Assembly: GCA_964427855.1 (NCBI GenBank)
Contig: CAYRVH010000008.1
Location: 1 to 64,000 of the forward strand
DNA from: JAUPKT01 sp964427855
Lineage (GTDB): Bacteria; Desulfobacterota; Desulfomonilia; Desulfomonilales; Desulfomonilaceae
Reading direction: 5' to 3'
Length of the DNA: 64,000 bases
A model generated the notes under the pieces. That model was not told the DNA's origin. It worked only from the letters and a program-made list of their open reading frames with translations, and searched no databases. This document shows, piece by piece, positions 44,380 through 53,694 of the stretch. The translations under genes were made by a program, and so were the position numbers. The stretch's first letter is position 1. Each line of letters opens with the position of its first letter.

Positions 44380-46602
44380 TCAGCCCAGCTTTGAATCTGG
44401 AAATTTCTCGTTCCCCACTTTGCTTGCCCGGTGCCACTGGACGTAGTCACAGTCCGGATATCGACTACACCCGTAGAAAAAACGACCTTTTTTTGAGCGT
44501 CGGCGAACAAGTTCACCTTTTCCGCATTTGGGGCAGGCCACGCCGGTACTCAAGGGTTTGGTGATCTTGCATTCAGGATATCGGGAGCATGCCAGGAACG
44601 CGCCCGCCTTGCTCCTCTTTATTACCATAGGGGCTCCGCAGTCACAGTTCCGGTCTGACGGAATAGACTGAGGCGTTTCTGACTTCTTGTGGTCGATATT
44701 AGACGTGTAATCACAGTCTGGATAACTGGAACAACCGAGGAACAGTCCGTAACGCCCTGACCTGATCAAGAGGGGCTGCCCACATTTTGGGCAGGAATCG
44801 TTAGTGGGTAGGCCGGTCTTTTTAATGTTCTGCATCGCTTGCTTGGCGAGTTTAATATCCTCTTGAAACGGCCCATAAAAGTCCCGCAGCGTCTCAGTCC
44901 AGGAGATGTCTCCTTCTTCGATCCGGTCGAGGGACGACTCCATTTGGGCGGTAAACTGCGTGTCAAGAAGACGAGGAAAGTTATCGACGAGAAGACTTGA
45001 TATAATGCGTCCGAGCAAAGTAGGGCGAAATTTCTTGTCCTCGATCTCGACATATTTGCGCTTTTGTATCGTGGAAATAATTTCAGCGTACGTGGATGGC
45101 CGCCCAATTCCGAGCTCCTCCAACTCCTTGATGAGTGAGGCTTCGTTGAACATCGGAGGCGGCTGGGTGAAATGCTGTCGCGGATCTATCTTAACGAGCG
45201 AGAGTTCTTCACCGACGTTGAGGACCGGCAGGGACTTAGCCGATTCTTCATTCACATTCTTGTGCGCCTCTTCTTCGTCCGATTCAATGGAATATATGCG
45301 CGTAAACCCGTCGAATCGCATCACCGCTCCGGTGGCGCGGAAGCTCAGCTTGCCGGCCGCAATCACGAGTGTGGTCAGCTCAATGATTGCCGCGGCTGCC
45401 TGTGAGGCTACAAAGCGATTCCAGATCAAGGTGTACAAGGCCAGTTGAGCTTTATCAAGAAAAGGGGCGACCTTGTCTGGGGGTCGATCCATCGAGGTGG
45501 GCCTGATAGCTTCATGAGCTTCTTGTGCGGATTTCCCCACTTTATAGGTATGGGGTTTTGAAGGCAAGTAGTCGGGTCCATAAGCTGTTACTATGTACTG
45601 ACGGACGGCTTCGATGGCCTCTGGCGCCACCCTTGTAGAGTCTGTCCTCATGTAGGTGATAAGGCCGACTGCACCCTCGCTCCCGAGTTCAATGCCTTCA
45701 TAAAGTTGTTGGGCAATGCGCATCGTCCGCGTGCCGGCAAATCGAAGCTTCTTGGAGGCCTCCTGCTGGAGCGTTGACGTGATAAAAGGCGGTTGCGGCT
45801 TCCGGCTTCTCTCTTTCTTTTGGATGTCCGAAACCACGAACGTTTCGGAGTCAGCCTGCAAGAACGCGGCTCGCGCCGTTTGCATATCTCGTATGTCCGC
45901 TTTCTTGCCATCGATTTCAACGAGTTTTGCCTGGAAGGATGGAGGTCTTTCACCCTTGAGTTCCGCCGTAATAGACCAGTATTCTTGGGGGACAAATTTG
46001 TCGATCGCGTCTTGACGATCCACAATGATCCGTAGTGCCACCGATTGGACCCGGCCGGCGCTTAAGCCTGATTGAACCTTTTCCCACAGCAGTGGGCTCA
46101 GTTGGTATCCAACTATCCGGTCGAGAACACGCCTCGCTTGTTGGGCATTGTATTTGTCGGCGTTCAATCGCGTGGGCGAGGCAATAGCTTCTTTGATTCT
46201 ACGCTCGGTCAGTTCATTGAAAAGAATGCGATAGGTCTGATCGTCTGGTTTTCCAAGCTCTTCCTTCAAGTGCCACGCGATCGCTTCTCCTTCGCGGTCG
46301 GGGTCTGTCGCGAGGAAGAGTTTTTCGGCTTTTGCCGCGGCCTCGCGGAGCTCTTTGACAATGTTCTCTTTGCCAGGAATAATTTCGTAATAAGGCTTGA
46401 AGTTGTCATTCACATCCACGCCCACGACGGGCGAACTGTGGGTAACGCGCTGAAAGCGCCTAGCCTTTGTCGTTTTTCCCGACCCGTCGGGCAAGTCTTT
46501 CACGTGGCCCACCGAAGCCTTTACATCGTAGTCCTTGCCAAGATATTTCTTTATGGTTTTCGCCTTGGCCGGGGACTCAACCACCAGCAGCGTTTTTGCC
46601 AT
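44380..46602 (-). CDS. topA: DNA topoisomerase I
   Basis: A type IA topoisomerase that relaxes negative supercoils. N-terminal Toprim TLLVVESPAKAKTIKKYLG, with ATDPDREGEAIAWHL further on. Active-site Tyr in GLITYMRTDSTRVAP. Three C-terminal zinc ribbons of the CPKCG...GCSSYPDC type (about residues 590-720). 740 residues, normal. The gene start lies 18 nt from the next minus-strand gene. Confidence 0.96.
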   Translation of the reverse strand: MAKTLLVVESPAKAKTIKKYLGKDYDVKASVGHVKDLPDGSGKTTKARRFQRVTHSSPVVGVDVNDNFKPYYEIIPGKENIVKELREAAAKAEKLFLATDPDREGEAIAWHLKEELGKPDDQTYRILFNELTERRIKEAIASPTRLNADKYNAQQARRVLDRIVGYQLSPLLWEKVQSGLSAGRVQSVALRIIVDRQDAIDKFVPQEYWSITAELKGERPPSFQAKLVEIDGKKADIRDMQTARAAFLQADSETFVVSDIQKKERSRKPQPPFITSTLQQEASKKLRFAGTRTMRIAQQLYEGIELGSEGAVGLITYMRTDSTRVAPEAIEAVRQYIVTAYGPDYLPSKPHTYKVGKSAQEAHEAIRPTSMDRPPDKVAPFLDKAQLALYTLIWNRFVASQAAAAIIELTTLVIAAGKLSFRATGAVMRFDGFTRIYSIESDEEEAHKNVNEESAKSLPVLNVGEELSLVKIDPRQHFTQPPPMFNEASLIKELEELGIGRPSTYAEIISTIQKRKYVEIEDKKFRPTLLGRIISSLLVDNFPRLLDTQFTAQMESSLDRIEEGDISWTETLRDFYGPFQEDIKLAKQAMQNIKKTGLPTNDSCPKCGQPLLIRSGRYGLFLGCSSYPDCDYTSNIDHKKSETPQSIPSDRNCDCGAPMVIKRSKAGAFLACSRYPECKITKPLSTGVACPKCGKGELVRRRSKKGRFFYGCSRYPDCDYVQWHRASKVGNEKFPDSKLG

Positions 46603-46619
46603 CCAGTCGACCTCTGCAG

Positions 46620-47114
46620 TCAGAATCTTCTCTCAAGAGTTCTTATTCTGTTGATATCGGTATTCATTTGTCTTAATGCGTTGTCAATGGTTCTCATGTG
46701 CTGGCCTACATCCCGCTCGAGCTTCAGCGCTTTGAGATACTTCGATTGATCAACCGCGGTGCTTGGTCCATAACCATGAGGAGTGTGCGCTGTGGTCTGT
46801 GTTCCGTTTTTTTTCTTTTTGGCAGACGAGTCTTTTTGCGTCTCTTCATTGCTGGGGGGTGTGGCCGCGTTTCCTGATGGCGTGCTCTTGTTTTCTGATG
46901 TCACATCGCTCCTACCCGTTGCCGAAAAGTTGTCTAATACTGGAGCCTCGGCCCGCGCCGCGGAAAACGCCCCAAAGAAAATCACCGCCGCGAAAAAGAC
47001 CATGAGCTTGGAAGGGAAACCGAAGGAAGGAGTTTGAGCGCTGCGGCGCAGTCGCTTTGAAGCCATGCTTAAGTCATTGTTGCGCTGCCCGCCTGCGTCG
47101 AAGTGCTCCTGCAT
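46620..47114 (-). CDS. membrane-anchored or exported protein of unknown function
   Basis: ATG 47114 (MQEHFDAGGQRNN) is preceded by GGAGGAGGG. A hydrophobic segment LMVFFAAVIFFGAFSAARAEA follows an unusual basic N-terminal stretch, so it is either a long signal peptide or a membrane anchor; ATG 47066 (MASKRLRR) would give an ordinary signal peptide. The rest is low-complexity, then a C-terminal coiled-coil-like helix (LERDVGQHMRTIDNALRQMN). It directly precedes topA. No family recognised. Confidence 0.6.
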   Translation of the reverse strand: MQEHFDAGGQRNNDLSMASKRLRRSAQTPSFGFPSKLMVFFAAVIFFGAFSAARAEAPVLDNFSATGRSDVTSENKSTPSGNAATPPSNEETQKDSSAKKKKNGTQTTAHTPHGYGPSTAVDQSKYLKALKLERDVGQHMRTIDNALRQMNTDINRIRTLERRF

Positions 47115-47287
47115 GTTTCCCTCCTCCATGGCCGTCCTCCCATGGCAATGCACGATCATATACTTGGTGGCAAATCGTTTGTCCAGCGTGTCGGTAATTT
47201 ATGGTCTGAGAAGTTGGCTTTTTCGCCTTTGTTGGATATGTTGAACGACACGCTTGCGCATAGGTGTCCATTGAGGAGGCTCGCAGT

Positions 47288-48466
47288 GTGTTAAACAGGG
47301 CGGATAGCAACCAAGGAGTCGCTGCGCTTCACGGGCTGCGTGTAGTGGATTTGAGCCGGCTGTTGCCAGGTCCTTTTTGCAGCGCCATTTTGGCTGACTA
47401 TGGGGCGTCGGTGACGGTGATCGAGGCGCCCCGGTTTCGCAATGATTCGGTGATCGTAAAAGTCCCTATGGTTCGAAGGAACAAGAGACATATGGCCCTG
47501 GATCTGAAACACGAGGCAGGCCGGACGATTTTTATGAAACTGGCTGCAGCGGCCGATGTGATCCTGGAGGCGTTTCGACCAGGGGTCGTACGAGATCTTT
47601 GCGTGGATTACGACCGGGTCAAAGAGGTGAATCCCGGCATCATTTACTGCTCTTTGTCAGGATACGGCCAGTATGGACCGATGGCAAACAAGGCCGTACA
47701 TGACCTGAACTGCGTCGCGTATGCAGGGGTATTGGATTTGTTGAGAGATGGGCAAGGAAGTCCGATCGAGCCCGGCGTCCCTCTCGCGGGACTGGTGGGG
47801 AGTCTTTATGCCGCAGTGGGCATCTTGATTGCCCTACAGGCGCGGCATACCACTGGCGCGGGTCAACACATCGACGTCTCTATGAGCGATAGTCTCATGT
47901 CACTCTTGGCTCTGCCCCTGGCAGAGGCGCACCAGGCCACGTCGCATTCGGGCGCCGAGGCGCAGCCGGTCGGCGCCGGCGCGCAACCATACTATCGATG
48001 CTATCGAACTAAGGATTCGCGGCACCTTGCCGTGGGCGCTCTCGAAAAACACTTATGGAAACAACTCTGTGAAAAATTGAATTGCCCTTTTTATGCGGAC
48101 AAGCAACACGATAGAGAAGCCGCCAAAGAGATTGCTCAATATTTCGAAAAAGCTTTCGCTCAAAGAGAGCTTGAAGAATGGCTTGGTGTGTTCAGCGATG
48201 CAAATGACTGCGTTGCGCCGGTACTGTCGGGAACTGAACTCATAGAGGAAAAACACGCGGTTGCGCGGAAGATGCTTTACCGCGCTTGCAATGGAGTTCC
48301 ACAACCGGGGATCGCGTTAAAACTCAGCGCAGCGCCCGGCAGCGTGAGGTCGTCTGCCTATCGGTTCGGTGAACACACGAGGGAAATATTGTCCGAACTT
48401 GATTATACAGAGCGTGAGATTGCGGAACTCATGGCGGCAGGAACCGTCTGGGCGCCGACGGTGTGA
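47288..48466 (+). CDS. CaiB/BaiF (class III) CoA-transferase or racemase family protein
   Basis: Transfers CoA between carboxylic acids or epimerises 2-methylacyl-CoA. N-terminal motif LRVVDLSRLLPGPFCSAILA, DLKHEAGR, YCSLSGYGQYGPMANK and the conserved Asp in VHDLNCVAYAG. About 392 residues. GTG 47288 has GAGGAGG seven nt upstream; an upstream in-frame GTG at 47264 lies before that Shine-Dalgarno. Close to alpha-methylacyl-CoA racemase, but the substrate cannot be read from sequence. Alone, without acyl-CoA genes nearby. Confidence 0.85.
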   Translation: MLNRADSNQGVAALHGLRVVDLSRLLPGPFCSAILADYGASVTVIEAPRFRNDSVIVKVPMVRRNKRHMALDLKHEAGRTIFMKLAAAADVILEAFRPGVVRDLCVDYDRVKEVNPGIIYCSLSGYGQYGPMANKAVHDLNCVAYAGVLDLLRDGQGSPIEPGVPLAGLVGSLYAAVGILIALQARHTTGAGQHIDVSMSDSLMSLLALPLAEAHQATSHSGAEAQPVGAGAQPYYRCYRTKDSRHLAVGALEKHLWKQLCEKLNCPFYADKQHDREAAKEIAQYFEKAFAQRELEEWLGVFSDANDCVAPVLSGTELIEEKHAVARKMLYRACNGVPQPGIALKLSAAPGSVRSSAYRFGEHTREILSELDYTEREIAELMAAGTVWAPTV

Positions 48467-48637
48467 GGCGCCATGCAGCAGTGAATGACTAATGGATTCC
48501 TCGCCGCCTGCGTGCGATACAGCGTGTGCGAAAGCGATTCGCTCTGGGATCACTGACGAAGGCTGCGCTAAGGGCTATCTTGTTCATAACCTTGCGTGAG
48601 AACTCGGAGTGCTGCGCAAGGCGACTGTGGAGTAGGC

Positions 48638-51271
48638 ATGGAAGTTATTACCACGCATCTCAATGCCGATTTTGACGCGTTTGCTTCGATGGTGGCGGCA
48701 AAAAAGCTGTATCCTGAAGCGGTTGTTTGCTTTCCCGGGTCACAGGGAAAAAATGTAAGGGATTTTTTTATTGAATCGACGTTGTACATTCTTTCCATCG
48801 AGCGTGCCAAGGATATTGATTTAGATGAGATTGAACGACTCATATTGGTGGACACGAGACAAAAGAGCCGAATCGGCAGATTTGCGTCTGTCGCAGACGG
48901 GGGCAAGGCGGAGATCCACGTTTACGACCACCACCCAGCGTCTGAGGACGATGTGAAGGGTACGGTCGAAGTTATAGAAGAAGTAGGGGCTACAGTCACC
49001 ATCCTTATTCATGAGATCAAAAAACGCGGCATCGATTTGAATGCAGAAGAAGCAACGGTGCTGGCTTTAGGCATCTACGAGGACACAGGGTCGTTTGCGT
49101 TTCCCTCGACGACCAGCGGAGATATGGAGGCTGCCGCCTGGCTTCTTTCAAAGGGAGCGAATCTCAATATCATATCGAACATGATGGCTTCGGACCTGAA
49201 TAAGGATCAGATAGAGGTATTGCATCAACTCATTCACGAGGCTGAGACCGTGAATGTAGGGGGGATTGAGATAGTAGTGACCACAGCCACTGCGGAAAAC
49301 TATGTGGGAGACCTCGCGTTGCTGGTCCACAAATTCAAGGATATGGAGAACATAGACGCCCTTTTTGCGCTTGTCCGCATGGAGGACAGGGTGCATCTCA
49401 TTGGCCGCAGCGCGATCGTGGAAGTGAACGCGGGGGATATCGCTGTGGAGTTCGGAGGGGGAGGTCACGCTCAGGCTGCCAGCGCAACGATCAGGGACAT
49501 GACCATCCACACTGCCCATGAAAAGCTTTTGAACCTGCTCCATGAGCGCGTGCAGCCCAAACGAACTGCGGGCGAAATCATGAGCCACCCCGTGATTGCT
49601 TTGGAACCGCATCAGACGATTGCAGAGGCTGCAGTATTCCTCAGCCGGTATCAAGTAAGTTCGCTGCCTGTAGCGGGAGTGGAGGGCATTCTGGGGATAC
49701 TGCACAGGACGGCGGTGGACAAGGCGGTGCACCACGGTCTGGATCAGCAACCGGTGACGGACTACATGAACCCAGGTGCCCCGACGGTGACGCCGGACAC
49801 GCCTATTGAGCATGTGGTGCGGCTGACAGTAGAAGGTCGGCAGAGGCTTGTGCCAGTGGTGGACAACGGCAGGCTGGTCGGCGTGATCTCGCGCAGTGAT
49901 CTACTGGGGCACCTGAAGCTTCCTCAAAGCAGCGACTCCTCGAATCCAGATGAATTTCCTTCAGGCAGGCCGCGCACGAAAAGCGTGCGGAAACTCTTAG
50001 AAGAGCGATTGCCGCAGGATGTGTTGAACGTTCTAAAAAACGCCGGCGAAATCGCAGAGCAGCGTGATGAATCTTTATACCTGGTGGGAGGCGCGGTGCG
50101 AGACTTGTTGTTGAGAGACAGCAACCTCGATATCGACTTGGTAGTGGAGGGCGAGGGCATCTCTTTTGCCAGGGCTCTTGCAGAACGGTTTCCAGGCTGT
50201 CGCATACGAAGCCATGAAAAATTTGGGACCGCCGTCATGCTTTTCCCCGATGGCTTTAAGATCGACATAGCCACGGCTCGTCTTGAGTATTACGAACGGC
50301 CGGGCGCGCTCCCGACCGTGGAGACCAGCTCCATTAAACGAGACTTGTATAGACGGGACTTCACCATAAATACCCTCGCGGTGTGCTTGAATCCATCACG
50401 ATTCGGTCAAGTGCTGGACTTCTTCGGCGGTTCCCGAGACATCAAGGAAAAGGTCATCAGAGTGCTCCATAATCTGGCATTCGTCGAGGATCCTACAAGG
50501 ATTTTGCGTGCAATACGATTCAGCAGTCGTTTCGGTTTCGTGATTTCAAAGCATACTGCGACATTGATCAGGGGGGCCCTCAAAATGCAGGTTTTTGCAC
50601 ATGTTGAGGGGAAGAGAATCGCCAACGAGCTTGTCCACATCCTCGAGGAACGTTCGCCGAGTTCGTGTCTCAATGTAATGGCCAGTTATGGGGTGTTGCC
50701 GGCGATACATCCGGCCCTTGGCTTTGATGATCGCACGAGAGCCCTGTTCGACTCCGTGGCTGGGGTTCTTTCCTGGTGGAAGTATCTCTTCAAAAGAGAC
50801 AGGGTGGATGCGTGGCGAGTGTATTTGCTTGCGCTCACGGACTCGCTCTCTCAGGAGGAATACGCAAGCGTGCTGGATCGATTGGCTTTCCCTGTGGGCG
50901 CCCGCCAAAGAGCGCTCACGGAGCGTGCGGAAATGAGGGTGGCGCTGGCGTTTTTCGCATCGAACCACGTGGTGCGTCCCAGCGTTGTCGTCCATGTATT
51001 GAAGCCTTTTTCCCTCGAAACTCTCTTGTTCATGATGGCGAAGACGACGCGAGATCTGACCCGAAAGTGGATTTCGGAATATATTAGTTCGTTGAGATAC
51101 GTGAAGCCTGTGCTCACGGGAAACGACCTGAAAGCCATGGGCTATGAGCCTGGTCCACTTTTTACTGCAATTCTCACCAGGCTGCGTGACGCGCGACTCG
51201 ACGGGGAGGTCGCGGGGCCCGAGGATGAAAGGGAATTGATTCGCAACGCATATCCCACATCAGCGCGATAA
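48638..51271 (+). CDS. DHH-CBS-tRNA nucleotidyltransferase fusion (CCA- or A-adding enzyme)
   Basis: An 877-residue protein in three blocks. First, a DHH/DHHA1 phosphoesterase-like region (about 1-310) with THLNADFDAFAS, VYDHHPASED and GGGGHAQAASATI. Second, two CBS domains (about 315-430). Third, a class II tRNA nucleotidyltransferase (about 455-865) with YLVGGAVRDLLL, DIDLVVEG, RRDFTINTLA and EDPTRILRAIRF. Such fusions occur in Desulfobacterota and Aquificae, where some only add the terminal A and rely on a separate CC-adding enzyme. Which applies here is unknown. ATG 48638 with GGAG upstream. Confidence 0.9.
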   Translation: MEVITTHLNADFDAFASMVAAKKLYPEAVVCFPGSQGKNVRDFFIESTLYILSIERAKDIDLDEIERLILVDTRQKSRIGRFASVADGGKAEIHVYDHHPASEDDVKGTVEVIEEVGATVTILIHEIKKRGIDLNAEEATVLALGIYEDTGSFAFPSTTSGDMEAAAWLLSKGANLNIISNMMASDLNKDQIEVLHQLIHEAETVNVGGIEIVVTTATAENYVGDLALLVHKFKDMENIDALFALVRMEDRVHLIGRSAIVEVNAGDIAVEFGGGGHAQAASATIRDMTIHTAHEKLLNLLHERVQPKRTAGEIMSHPVIALEPHQTIAEAAVFLSRYQVSSLPVAGVEGILGILHRTAVDKAVHHGLDQQPVTDYMNPGAPTVTPDTPIEHVVRLTVEGRQRLVPVVDNGRLVGVISRSDLLGHLKLPQSSDSSNPDEFPSGRPRTKSVRKLLEERLPQDVLNVLKNAGEIAEQRDESLYLVGGAVRDLLLRDSNLDIDLVVEGEGISFARALAERFPGCRIRSHEKFGTAVMLFPDGFKIDIATARLEYYERPGALPTVETSSIKRDLYRRDFTINTLAVCLNPSRFGQVLDFFGGSRDIKEKVIRVLHNLAFVEDPTRILRAIRFSSRFGFVISKHTATLIRGALKMQVFAHVEGKRIANELVHILEERSPSSCLNVMASYGVLPAIHPALGFDDRTRALFDSVAGVLSWWKYLFKRDRVDAWRVYLLALTDSLSQEEYASVLDRLAFPVGARQRALTERAEMRVALAFFASNHVVRPSVVVHVLKPFSLETLLFMMAKTTRDLTRKWISEYISSLRYVKPVLTGNDLKAMGYEPGPLFTAILTRLRDARLDGEVAGPEDERELIRNAYPTSAR

Positions 51272-51437
51272 AGGCCCAAGAGCATCAAACAGCTTGATTT
51301 TTGATGCGGCCTTAAGCACCATAACGCGACATGACGGGTCTGGCGGACTGGTGTTCCCGAGGCAAAAAAAGGCCGGTTGTCTGACACGCAGTGTGGCTCC
51401 TAGCACGATGAAAGGCTGGATTCCAACGGAGGACATT

Positions 51438-52790
51438 ATGACTACAGAAGGCGGCAAACACATCAAGATCTTTGACATTACTCTAAGAGACGGATCCCAA
51501 AGCAAAGTCGCAACGAGAATCAAGCTTGATGACTTACTTAAGATAGCGGAAAAACTCGGACAAGCGGGGATCTATGGCGCGGAAACATGGGGGGGCGCGA
51601 CGTTCGACGTATGCGTGAGGTTCCTCCGAGAGGACCCGTGGCTGCGCGCAAAAAGACTGAAAGAAGCCATGCCCAAGGTAAAAAACATGATGCTCATTCG
51701 AGGGCAAAACCTGGTGGCGTATACAAACTTTCCGGACGATGTCGTAGAGAAATTCGTGTCAGCTGCAGCGCGGAACGGAATTGACGTGTTCCGCATCTTC
51801 GACGCCCTGGATGATGTAAGAAATCATCAGACAGTGATCAAGGCGGTGAAGGAGGCCGGGAAGATAGCAGAAGGCGCGGTGTGCTACACAATCAGCCCCG
51901 TTCACACCATAGAAAAATTCGTCTCCAAAGCAAGAGAATTGGAGGACATGGGCGTCCACCAGATTGCGATCAAAGATATGGCGGGGCTGATCGATCCTCA
52001 AACCACATTCGAGCTTATAAGCAGCCTGAAACGGGCTGTGAGCGTCCCCATTCATCTGCATACCCATGACAACTGCGGCATGGCAATGATGTCCGTGTTA
52101 AAGGCCGTGGAAGCTGGATGCGACATGCTCGATTCAGTGCTGAGTCCTTTTGCTGGGGGGACGGGCCACCCGTGTACAGAGGCCTTGGTCTTCTCTCTCC
52201 ATCGACTCGGATACCAGACTGGCTGCGATCTCAAAAAGCTGACCGAGGCGGCTGAAGAGGCGAAGCTGGTCCTCAAGTCTTACGCTGAATTTGAGGCGCC
52301 GTACGACGGCGTCGATTGTCGTATGCTGGTGACCCAGATTCCGGGTGGCGTCATGTCCAACCTCACGAGTCAGCTGAAGCTTCAAAACGCCTTAGACAGA
52401 CTTGATGATATCATCGAGGAGATCCCTCGCGTACGGGAGGACCTCGGGTGGATACCGCTGGTGACTCCGACCTCTCAAATCGTCGTTTCTCAAGCGACTT
52501 TTAATGTATTGTTGGGAAGATACAAGATCATCGCAAATCACACTGCGAACCTGCTGAAAGGTCTCTACGGGGAAACGCCCGCGCCAGTGAACAAAGAGCT
52601 TCAGGAGCGGGTACTGAAGGGCGACGCCCCCGTGACCGTGCGGCCTGCTGAGCTTTTGCCGCCCTTGTGGCCAGAGCTGGAGAAAAAATTCCCCGGGCTC
52701 TCGGATGAAGACATTCTGATTCATGCGATATTCCCGCATGAGGCGCCAGGGTATTTTGAAGAAAGGGCGAAGGAAAATGGCAGGGACTGA
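51438..52790 (+). CDS. carboxyltransferase subunit (pyruvate carboxylase B/oxaloacetate decarboxylase alpha-like), no biotin domain
   Basis: A 450-residue barrel enzyme: FDITLRDGSQSKVATRI, YGAETWGGATFDVC, IAIKDMAGLIDPQ (the Lys is the likely carbamylated metal ligand), HLHTHDNCGMAMM and SPFAGGTGHPCTEA. These define the transcarboxylase-5S/PycB/OadA family. The C-terminus ends after the PYC_OADA region without a biotin-binding EAMKM domain, so it needs a separate biotin carrier. ATG 51438 is preceded by GGAGG. It overlaps the thioesterase gene by 14 nt. Confidence 0.9.
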   Translation: MTTEGGKHIKIFDITLRDGSQSKVATRIKLDDLLKIAEKLGQAGIYGAETWGGATFDVCVRFLREDPWLRAKRLKEAMPKVKNMMLIRGQNLVAYTNFPDDVVEKFVSAAARNGIDVFRIFDALDDVRNHQTVIKAVKEAGKIAEGAVCYTISPVHTIEKFVSKARELEDMGVHQIAIKDMAGLIDPQTTFELISSLKRAVSVPIHLHTHDNCGMAMMSVLKAVEAGCDMLDSVLSPFAGGTGHPCTEALVFSLHRLGYQTGCDLKKLTEAAEEAKLVLKSYAEFEAPYDGVDCRMLVTQIPGGVMSNLTSQLKLQNALDRLDDIIEEIPRVREDLGWIPLVTPTSQIVVSQATFNVLLGRYKIIANHTANLLKGLYGETPAPVNKELQERVLKGDAPVTVRPAELLPPLWPELEKKFPGLSDEDILIHAIFPHEAPGYFEERAKENGRD

Positions 52791-53244
52791 AGGCATGCCT
52801 CTGCAGGATCGTTTGGATCCGGGAGCCGGAATCCGTCACTGCTATGGCTGCGGCGCGGACAACGAAAAGGGGCTCAGGATAAAGAGCTTTCTGATAGAGG
52901 ATGAGGGGGTTAGTACATGGCGGGCGCAGGAGCATCACTGCTCTTATCCGGGCTATCTGAATGGCGGAGTCGCATGTACCCTAATCGATTGTCACAGCGC
53001 CTGGACCGCTTTCGCTCTGCAATGCAGAGAGGATGGAATATCCATGGAGGGGAGCGCAGACGCGAAAACTGGTTGGACGCGTGCAATGCATGTGGAGTTC
53101 CTGCGACCCACGCCCTTGGATGCAGAGATCACTTTGAGAGCGAGGGTCAAGGCGAGAGGCAGGACGAGTAGGACCGTGGCCTGCAGCTTATACGCTGCTG
53201 GACAAGAATGTGTTCGAGCGGAGGTGACTATCGTGTTCGCCTAA
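52777..53244 (+). CDS. PaaI-type hotdog thioesterase
   Basis: A 155-residue hotdog-fold protein. N-terminal CYGCGADNEKGLRI, then YPGYLNGGVACTLIDCHSAWTAF, the catalytic-loop region of PaaI/4HBT thioesterases, and TRAMHVEFLRPTPLD. Probably hydrolyses an acyl-CoA. The start ATG 52777 overlaps the carboxyltransferase stop by 14 nt, suggesting coupled expression. Confidence 0.82.
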   Translation: MAGTEGMPLQDRLDPGAGIRHCYGCGADNEKGLRIKSFLIEDEGVSTWRAQEHHCSYPGYLNGGVACTLIDCHSAWTAFALQCREDGISMEGSADAKTGWTRAMHVEFLRPTPLDAEITLRARVKARGRTSRTVACSLYAAGQECVRAEVTIVFA

Positions 53245-53694
53245 GATGGATGGGGAGCAAGCGTAGAGCGGTTGCGGGGTGGATCTGTGGAGGGAAGTGC
53301 AGGCTGCGTACGAACCAAACGGCGCTCAAAAGGGTGCACCAAGCCTGCAACTGTCGGAGGTAGTGGTAGATTGCCTGGGGGCCCCGGGGGGATCGCCTGC
53401 GAGACGTTAATACGGACCGCATTCCTCCCTGTCATTTCCTGGGAAGCCAGAAAGCTTGGCTCAAAGGCGAAGATGACTCAGTCTCGGGGCGCGGCGGCGT
53501 CGGTCAAGCCGTGCTTCTTTCAGATGACAAGGGGGCAGGGCTCCCAGCTTCATAGCGGCTCTCTAAGATCCGTGGCACGCGATGGTGCGGATCGCGTTCT
53601 TCCGGGCACTCTCAGGATCGCTAGATGATGCAGGTTAATTTGAAGGAAGAGTTGGAGACACGAGGCTCATCCGAGGGGTCTTGTGCCTTAAGCG
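53245..53694. other. intergenic stretch, 450 nt, convergent, no supported gene
   Basis: Open frames here lack features. A 7-bp inverted repeat (GCAGGCT ... AGCCTGC, about 53301-53356) and a GGGGGCCCCGGGGGG palindrome near 53378 are visible. No T-tract, so not clear terminators. Confidence 0.45.

Noticed and set aside
53272..53628. 118-codon frame in the convergent spacer
   Set aside because: Gly/Arg/Ser-rich translation of GC-rich spacer, no Shine-Dalgarno or family features.
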